Shown here one piece after another: positions 58,001 to 64,000 of a DNA stretch of 64,000 nt. Made by a program: the position numbers and the translations under genes. The stretch's first letter is position 1. Each line of letters begins with the position of its first letter. This stretch comes from Helicoverpa zea (Eukaryota > Arthropoda > Insecta > Lepidoptera > Noctuidae): positions 3,660,501-3,724,500 of the forward strand of contig NC_061456.1 in assembly GCF_022581195.2 (NCBI RefSeq), written 5' to 3'. The notes below the pieces were generated by a model, which saw only the letters and a program-made list of their open reading frames with translations, was not told the DNA's origin and made no database searches.

Positions 58001-61000
58001 TACAATTATTTGCATACAAACGAAGTTATATTTCGTCAAAAACGGTATTAAAACATCTACAATCTCATCTCAATTTTAGCCATTGCCTTAGGCAAAGTGA
58101 CACCATCAATCATTGAAAAAGTTATAAACAAAAAGAAAGGCAAACCGTTTCCCACGAAACGGTTTTTTAAACCAATGGACAAAAAGGACATAGCCGCCAA
58201 AATTAAAACCCCAGCAGGTTTGGACAAAATCATGAAACAAATACGTAAAGGTGAGTTAAATTGAAAATATTTTCGGTGCATTAATAATTTCAAAAACATA
58301 TTACTATGAAATTATAGGTACATAATATGTAATTAAATATTGTTTACTGAAATGTTATTAACATTTCATAACCCTATAACCAAATTCCAGCCATAAAAAA
58401 GGGTGAAGTCACACCATCAGAAATGGAACTATTGGAAAACAAAGGGGAATCAAAAAAGCCGTGGAACAAGTATGATATAATTGCCAAGCTAGGCAAAGCT
58501 GATGGTAACGCTGAAATTATGAAAGAAATCCGTAATGGTAAGGGTAATATAAACTTTGTGAACTTTGTTTACCTACGCTGACGGTGTACCACTTACTTGC
58601 CGTTACAAGCGTTTTCCTTCCCTTCCGTAACCGGATAAAATATCACCTTATCAGTCTTGCGGACATTGCTGCTTCCTAACAGCGAAAGAAATTCTAATCA
58701 GTTTAGTAATTACAAAAAAAACCGCTTCGTAAATATTAGTATTATTAGTAAAAAAAAAAAAACTTATATTTTAGCTATCCACAAAGGCACCGTATCACCT
58801 TCGCTAATAGAACTGGCAATCAGTAAAAACTATGATTCTATAATATCATTTAAATATAAACCACGATCAAGAGGGCCTCTAAAGAAGTCAATGCATAAGA
58901 ATGAAATATTGGAGAAGATGGGTAGTAGAGCTGGTCAAGGTGAAATATTGAGAGAACTTGCAAGAGGTATGTGAACGTGAGTCCGTAGGTAGTCGTATTT
59001 AAAACGAAGAATAAGCTAAGAAAGGCAAAATTGTAATTATATGCTTTTATTGTAATAAAACGACTACTCTGATTGTTTAGCCTATTGCTAGATGTATTAC
59101 CCTTAAATCATGAAAGCAAAACATTTCAATACGCGGATTTACTATAAAATACAATAAACTTGCATACAATATTATTTCAGCTATGAAGAAGAGGAATATT
59201 TCACCATCGCTTATTAAATTGATGTTAGATAAACCATCGCCAAAAGCATCAACAGTAAAAACGTCAAAACCATGCGTTAAGCTACCTGCCAAGCTGAATG
59301 ATTTATTGGCCAAGCCCAACAGAGGTATAAATTTCTATTAATTATACTATTTTATAGGCTATCTAGATAATATATTGATCAAGTACTTACAATAATGCAT
59401 ACTATAGCATTGAAAGTAAAATAGTTCTAGTTAAGATTTATAAGACACCAACGTTTGTGTAGCCTTTGGTTTTTGATTTTCACATTTCATTACAGACGCA
59501 ATAAAAGAAATAACGCCTTCACGCAAAGATTTGCTAGTCAACAATTCACGTAGATTACTGGCATCTGCTACTGAAAGTCTAAAAACCCTTAAAGGTAAAA
59601 ACCTCCACCTTACCTCTACAATCTAGGACACCGAGTGCGAATTTATCACAAATGCTGGTTACATTTTCTAATTTAAGGTAAGAAAAAGGCCAAAAAATGT
59701 CCTTCAAAGATGACGAAGATACATAAAGGTAAACCCCCAATAAGAAGGTTAGGAAGCAAGCCATATTTGAAGTCAGGCAGGAAGCTGCATGATATTTTTT
59801 CTAAGCCTACAAGTAATACGAAATCTCTTGCTGTTGGTTCAAAGAAAAGCTTGAAAGGTAAGATAATTATTATTATTAAAACTGGATAAATATAATAGTT
59901 TTTCGTTTTATAGATTTCACATGGCAGGTTTCATCCCTATTGAAGAATGAATGTAAATGGGTTCAAATTGATGCATTTGTATTTTACTTTGTGTTATTGC
60001 CCTTTTTGCACTGGGCGCTTTAAACAGATGTGGTAAGTAACATTTCGACTTTTGTATATAAAATACATACATTTATCGATTTAAGGTAAGAAAAAGGCCA
60101 AACAACCTCCACCAAAATGTAAGAAAAGTAAAGATAAAAGTGAACCCCGACTATGTAGATTGAGAGGCCAGCTACAATTGAAATCAGGATCAAAACTGCA
60201 CGATGTATCAGCTAGACCTAGCAAAAGTAGTGGTAAATCTCCAGCTTTGAAGAAAACGTGTAAAGGTAAGTCATATTAAAAGGGTAAAAAAAGTAAGGTG
60301 AGGTAATGGTGAGGGCTTAAAGTCAAAAATGCTACCCGGAACCTGATGGCTTGCCTGGCCAGGCCTGGCCGAGGACTAGAGCTTCCGATCAAAAAATAAT
60401 ATTGAATTTATCGAATGTGAACTCTTTACAAATACTTTTTAAATTAACTGATTTAGGCATCGTTCAGACCAAACGTATTGTCGGCCGCTGACTGTGAGCG
60501 CGCGTTACGCAGTTTATTGCTTTTCCATATATATTGAAATTGTCGTTCACACCGAACCGACTATACGCTATTACGTCGCCTGTTGTCGCTGACTCTCAGT
60601 GGCCGATTATTTTACTACGCGACTATGCACGGCGGACGCGGATTGGCTACGCGGACGCAGTTGCCGAATAGCGCCGCTCCGCCGCGCCCGCACCGCCGCG
60701 CGCATCGGCCGCAATACACTCGAGAAACAAACTTCAATGAGGACAGACGTGACACGTGACACCTCGCGATGTTCGACACCGAAAAGTTTATTGCAGAAGT
60801 ACATTCTAGAGAATGTATTTGGAATGCGAATCCAGAAGAATTTAGTGATAGAAACTTACGAAGATGCGCTTGGGAAGACATAGCATCTGTTATGTATGAA
60901 GATTGGGGGGTTCAAATACTGAGCTCTTTTATGTGTAGAATAGTCAGCCGCTCAGCGTACGCATCTAGTGTGAACCTACACGAGCCTATTCTTTTGTTCA

Positions 61001-63824
61001 CACATGTAGCGCATCGTACGCTATAGCTTATTGTCGGCTTGGTGAGTACGCGTACTGCAGATTGAGTCGACGTTCATACTGGGGCAGACAGTGAGTATAC
61101 TCACAGTCAGCGGCGGACAATACGTTTGGTGTGAACAATCCCTTAAGGTAAGAAAAAGGCCAAAGCATTTGCACCGTGAAACGTGAACGTGCACGTGAAT
61201 TCTTGTCTTTCACTAGTAACGCAATGGTTTACAGCCAATAATTTAGTTTTGAATACGAAGAAAACAAAATGTATTAAATTTGCTTTGCCCAATGTAAAAA
61301 ATCTCGGTCCCGGTGTAATTTTGAACAATGAGGAACTTGAAACGGTACATGCTACGACTTTTCTAGGGATAACAGTAGACTCCAAAATTCAATGGGGTGA
61401 GCATATAACTGGCATCACGGGTAAATTAAGCTCTGCTGCGTACGCTGTCAGGAAAGTAAGAGCTCTCACCGATGTAGCCACGGCGCGTTTGGTGTACTTT
61501 AGCTATTTTCACTGCATCATGTCCTACGGAATTCTTATGTGGGGCAATGCTGCCGATATCGAGAATGTTTTCGTACTACAGAAGCGCGCTGTCCGTGCTA
61601 TATACAAACTTGGTGCTAGAGTCTCCCTTAGGGAAAGATTTAAGGATATTGGTATTCTGACTGTGGCGTCTCAATACATTTATGCCAATATAATATACGT
61701 AAGGCAAAACCTAGATTCATATAGTAAAAACAGCGACGTACATCATTTTAATACTAGAAATAAACATAAGTTAACCGCACCTAATTATCGTCTACATAAG
61801 GTGCACGGTTCATTTGTGGGGCTTTGTGTACGCATTTATAACAGAATTCCGGTTCATCTGTTGGAATTAACGGACAGTTCTTTTAAAAACAAAATCAAAG
61901 AAATTCTTGTTAAAAAGGCATATTATAATGTTAATGATTATTTCACAGATAAACGCAGATGGCAGCTCTGAAGTGGAACAAAAGTGCTTTATTTTATTTT
62001 GTATTTTTCTGTGTTTTAAATTAATAATTGATAAAATTGGATTGTATAATTGTAAAATAAATTAATAATAATTAAATTGTATAGACAGCTGTGTTGCTGG
62101 GAAGTTTGTTCTTCACCGCTTCTTCTTTCCAGCCATAACACTAGGAAGTGGTGAAAGGGGGGCGTTTTGGGGGTGCTGTCATTCTTGTAAAATCTTGACG
62201 TTAAAAAGTGCTAATCGTATTAGCCTATTTTAATAAATGATTTTGACTTTGACTTTGACTTTGACTTTGACCAAAACAGTCTCCAAAAACAATCTATCTC
62301 TAGGATACCGAGTGTGAATTTCTCACAAATACTGGTTACATTATTTAATTTAAGGTAAGAAAAAGGCCAAGAAATGCCCATCAAAGATGACAAAGATAAA
62401 GAAAGATGAAGGGAAATCAGGGTCAACGCTTCACGAAATATTTGCTAGATGTAGCGCAAGTAGTTCTAAGTCGGTTTGTTTGACGAAAAAAACTAAATGT
62501 GAGTGATATATATTTTTACGCAGTTTTAAAGTATTTATTTGATGTTCTGTTGTGTTCTTGTGATTACAGTTGATTTGCTAAAGAGTTCTATCATTAGATC
62601 TATTCGAAATTGATAAGGAACCATTTCAAATGAAATAATTTCGAAAAAAAGAGAATTTTAAAATGTTTGATGCATATGGAGTATCTCCGTATAAAAAATA
62701 TAAACATCGTAATCATGAACCTGATACCTAATACCATTGTTCTTTAAAAAAGTTAAAAAGTTTATATATTTAGATCAGAGTATGAGTAGAAAAGAAACCT
62801 TATTATGAGATTACTTTAGGTTTGTTTTTTCCAGATCCCCGCATAAAACTATTTTCTCCACCATGCGCAGACAAAATGTTGAAAAAAGTGAAAAGTGGAA
62901 ATGATACAATAACAAAATCAAAGCCAAAGCGGTTGAAGAGCATTCCATTTTTGAAATCGGAAACCGAAATAAAGAATATATTACCGAAACCCAGCAGTGC
63001 TGCCGCTTCTCTTAGAAAAAAGAGTCGGTTCTATAGAGGTAGTAGTTAAGTATAAACATTGATGTCCCACCTGCTTGCTCGACGAATAAATAAAGTGATA
63101 CTCACAGACGTCGCATCTATATGGTACAATAAACAGAATTTGATTTCAGGTAAGAAAACACCACCACCTGAGAAATTGAAGAGCGTGCCGAATATTAAAT
63201 CAGAGATTGAAATTAAAAATATACTTCCTACCCAAAGCAGTAGTAGCAACAGGTCTAGAGTATGTAAATGGTACAAAGGTAAGATTATACCAGACAATGC
63301 AAACACTGTGATTTATAATTTGCAACTAAAAAGACACAGGTTATGATCAGACTGTTTTTAGGTCTCAAAAAAACAAAAGAATCTTCAGGTTCGTTGAAAA
63401 AAGTCAAAAGTCAAGATGAAGCAAAAGACAAGCTGGAGAAGTCTAGGAGAAAACCATGTTTGAAATCAGATACCAGGATAGGGCGACCTTGCAAAGGTAA
63501 CTTTAATAAGACGCATACTTAGAACATAGCATAAATACTAAAATTTTAATGCAAAGTTTATATGTAAGTAATGAATCAGTGAAATAAAAGCTGAGCAAGG
63601 AAAAACATCATATATTTGTAATAAAATACTAATCAATTCGATTTCAGGTAAACCCGTTAGTTATTCGCCACTAGCAGACGATATCATGTTGACCTCTAAA
63701 TATAAGAAAATGGAGAAAAAGTTGACGAAAGTTAAAAGCGATTTAATAATTTTAATGGATCAAATATACTCAAAGCTAGCCACACAAGAAGGGGAGGCTG
63801 AAATCTTGGACCAGATAAGTAAAG
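53085..63824 (+). CDS. Gene C: modular multi-exon gene, open at the right edge
   Basis: Fifteen coding exons fit: 53085-55014, 55159-55338, 57880-57999, 58080-58250, 58391-58537, 58775-58966, 59181-59324, 59496-59594, 59678-59857, 60086-60265, 62355-62498, 62835-63038, 63150-63278, 63362-63496, 63648-63824. All 14 downstream exons are multiples of three and begin and end in phase 1, so any can be skipped or duplicated without frameshift. About 1,377 residues are visible and the gene continues past 64000. Protein is Lys/Ser-rich, unrecognised, and related to gene B through module I. Splice sites are predicted by eye; exon 3 and the short exon 8 are the least certain. Confidence 0.8.
55159..59594 (+). 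CDS. Gene C exons 2-8: module I array
   Basis: Seven exons (55159, 57880, 58080, 58391, 58775, 59181, 59496; 60, 40, 57, 49, 64, 48 and 33 codons). Six carry module I: AIxKGxVTPSxxELxxNK, then a variable basic part, then DIIAKLGxxxGxAEIMKEIRKG. Examples: AIVEGKVTPSMMELIINKDT, AIKKGEVTPSEMELLENKGE, AIHKGTVSPSLIELAISKNY. The 57880 exon lacks it (Cys/Pro-rich linker). The 59181 exon starts as module I but ends KLPAKLNDLLAKPNRG, like module II, and 59496 is a shortened form (DAIKEITPSRKDLLVNNSR). Confidence 0.75.
55771..56075 (+). repeat. SINE copy (diverged)
   Basis: Diverged copy of the 3932 SINE. The tRNA-like head is present but its B box is mutated (TCTTTGATTCC in place of GGTTCGATCCC), and the tail is cut at the CAGTCGCTCCTTA block. 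Confidence 0.75.
56126..56837 (-). mobile_element. Non-coding retroposon, copy 2, with 18-bp target duplication
   Basis: Inverted copy of 35844-36540. Flanked by a perfect 18-bp duplication AATAATAATGAGATATAA at 56108-56125 and 56838-56855, which shows insertion by target-primed reverse transcription or a similar staggered-cut route. No poly-A tail is visible at either end. Confidence 0.85.
57111..57610 (+). repeat. Minisatellite, four units
   Basis: Units begin GTTCCACATCA at 57111, 57251, 57373 and 57495, spacing 140, 122 and 122 bp, each with AGAGTGCTTATCAGATTGAA and CTAAAACGTCATACC blocks. The first unit has about 18 extra bases. Confidence 0.8.
59678..62498 (+). CDS. Gene C exons 9-11: module II array (GKKKAKK type)
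   Basis: Exons 59678-59857 and 60086-60265 (60 codons each) and 62355-62498 (48 codons). All begin GTAAGAAAAAGGCCAA right after the acceptor AG, giving GKKKAK. Module II plan: GKKKAKKCPSKMTKI, a basic linker, LKSGRKLHDIFSKPTSN, and a Ser/Lys end with ...LKKTxKG. Exon 11 lacks the middle (KSGSTLHEIFARC directly after a short linker). Exon 11 and about 80 bp of the intron before it resemble exon 9 and its upstream intron, so this is a recent local duplication. Confidence 0.78.
60456..61142. mobile_element. PIF/Harbinger-type element, non-autonomous
   Basis: 687 bp with inverted ends of about 43 bp (GGCATCGTTCAGACCAAACG left; inverse of the right end GGGATTGTTCACACCAAACG) and a TTA duplication (60453-60455, 61143-61145). 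A TTA/TWA target is typical of PIF/Harbinger. It carries a fragment of a MADF-type protein gene (60769-60906), the usual partner gene of this superfamily, but no transposase. Confidence 0.85.
60769..60906 (+). pseudogene. MADF-domain gene fragment in the Harbinger element
   Basis: Start MFDTEKFIAEVHSRECIWN then DRNLRRCAWEDIASVM, matching the first two-thirds of the MADF DNA-binding domain (Harbinger partner protein). Similarity is lost after about 45 residues, where it runs into the 3' end of the element. Confidence 0.7.
61148..61175 (+). pseudogene. Broken module II exon
   Basis: About 28 bases matching the start of exons 9-11 (GTAAGAAAAAGGCCAAAGC). The Harbinger element has replaced its upstream intron up to the TTA before the acceptor AG, and a LINE interrupts it after about 9 codons. 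The rest of the exon is not found, so it is probably dead or skipped. Confidence 0.8.
61176..62272 (+). mobile_element. 5'-truncated LINE with ORF2 C-terminus
   Basis: An open frame (61183-61971, 262 residues) matches the region after the reverse transcriptase of insect non-LTR elements (Jockey/CR1-like style): VLNTKKTKCIKFALPNV, TTFLGITVDSKIQWGEHI, ARLVYFSYFHCIMSYGILMW, VFVLQKRAVRAIY, and a NTRNKHKL block. The catalytic FADD region is upstream of the truncation and absent. The 3' UTR ends in a TTGACTTTGACTTTGAC tail at about 62242-62271 and matches the fragment at 1017-1150. No clear target duplication. Confidence 0.85.
62835..63824 (+). CDS. Gene C exons 12-15: diverged module II and module I half
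   Basis: Exons 62835-63038, 63150-63278, 63362-63496, 63648-63824 (68, 43, 45 and 59 codons). Exons 12 and 13 share LKSxxxxKSExEIKNILPxxSS, a module II variant. Exon 14 is a shorter relative (RKPCLKSDTRIGRPCKG). Exon 15 starts GKPVSYSPLADDIMLTSKYK and ends YSKLATQEGEAEILDQISKG, matching the second half of module I (compare IIAKLGKADGNAEIMKEIRN). The last donor is AAAG|GTAAGC; no following exon could be supported before 64000. Confidence 0.75.
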
Positions 63825-64000
63825 GTAAGCATTGTTTAACAAACCACATTAATAATAAATAACAGAACATTTTGATATAACACATTAAAATTATCATAAG
63901 GAACCCGCTTTTTCGTAAAATCATCAAATAAACATTTCCTTAATTAATAAAATAATTCCATAGCAAAGTAGTGAGTCACCTCCTCCTCATCCTCATTTTA

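Noticed and set aside
63961..64000. Possible next gene C exon at the right edge
   Set aside because: A TTCCATAG acceptor-like site is followed in the expected phase by an early TAG; too little sequence to call.
1..64000. CRISPR arrays, bacterial operons, riboswitches
   Set aside because: Nothing of the kind is present. The gene structure is eukaryotic, with GT-AG introns and polyadenylation signals.

Overview
The window is nuclear DNA from an insect, most likely a moth (Lepidoptera, probably a noctuoid). The evidence is the AT-rich base composition, GT-AG introns, insect-type genes (TSR3, a calcyphosin-like EF-hand gene), a BEL/Pao retrotransposon, and repeated copies of Lepidoptera-style tRNA-derived SINEs, Helitron ends and MITEs. 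No bacterial, viral or CRISPR signal was seen. Species assignment is inference from repeat style only.

Layout. 1-4.4 kb: nested mobile elements (a 3.35-kb foldback-like element holding a hAT-like element, LINE debris and SINE pieces, then a complete SINE with a 16-bp target duplication). 4467-5213 (-): intronless TSR3, the 18S rRNA aminocarboxypropyltransferase. 5978-27226 (+): a calcyphosin-like (CAPSL) four-EF-hand gene with eight coding exons. It lies head-to-head with TSR3. Its two first introns are very large and host a 4.7-kb BEL/Pao element with identical LTRs but a deleted reverse transcriptase, a decayed Helitron and SINEs. 27.3-32 kb: a gene desert of inverted-repeat elements, including a nearly perfect 2.08-kb hairpin (966/970-bp arms) and three MITEs.

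32.6-40.3 kb (+): four tandem paralogues (here the MCR family) encoding small Cys-rich, strongly hydrophobic proteins that I do not recognise. 41.4-51.1 kb (+): a three-exon gene (here gene B) predicted to encode about 2,899 residues. It is lysine- and serine-rich and carries dispersed repeats of a C-x-P cysteine motif, a CFC motif and an IGS...F.I.FYK motif. 53.1 kb to beyond the right edge (+): a second unrecognised gene (gene C) with one 1.9-kb exon followed by at least 14 small exons. Every internal exon is a multiple of three and phase 1-1, and they fall into two repeating protein modules. Genes B and C share the first module and 16 bases around its splice acceptor, so they are related.

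The most unusual content is this 32.6-64 kb cluster: lineage-specific-looking, fast-evolving, Cys/Lys-rich genes growing by exon and gene duplication. Many module-II exons start with GTAAG directly after the acceptor AG, a recursive-splice-site-like arrangement. One such exon has been wrecked by a Harbinger-type element and a LINE. Function is unknown. A structural role (for example in sperm tails or another cross-linked assembly) is only a guess from composition.
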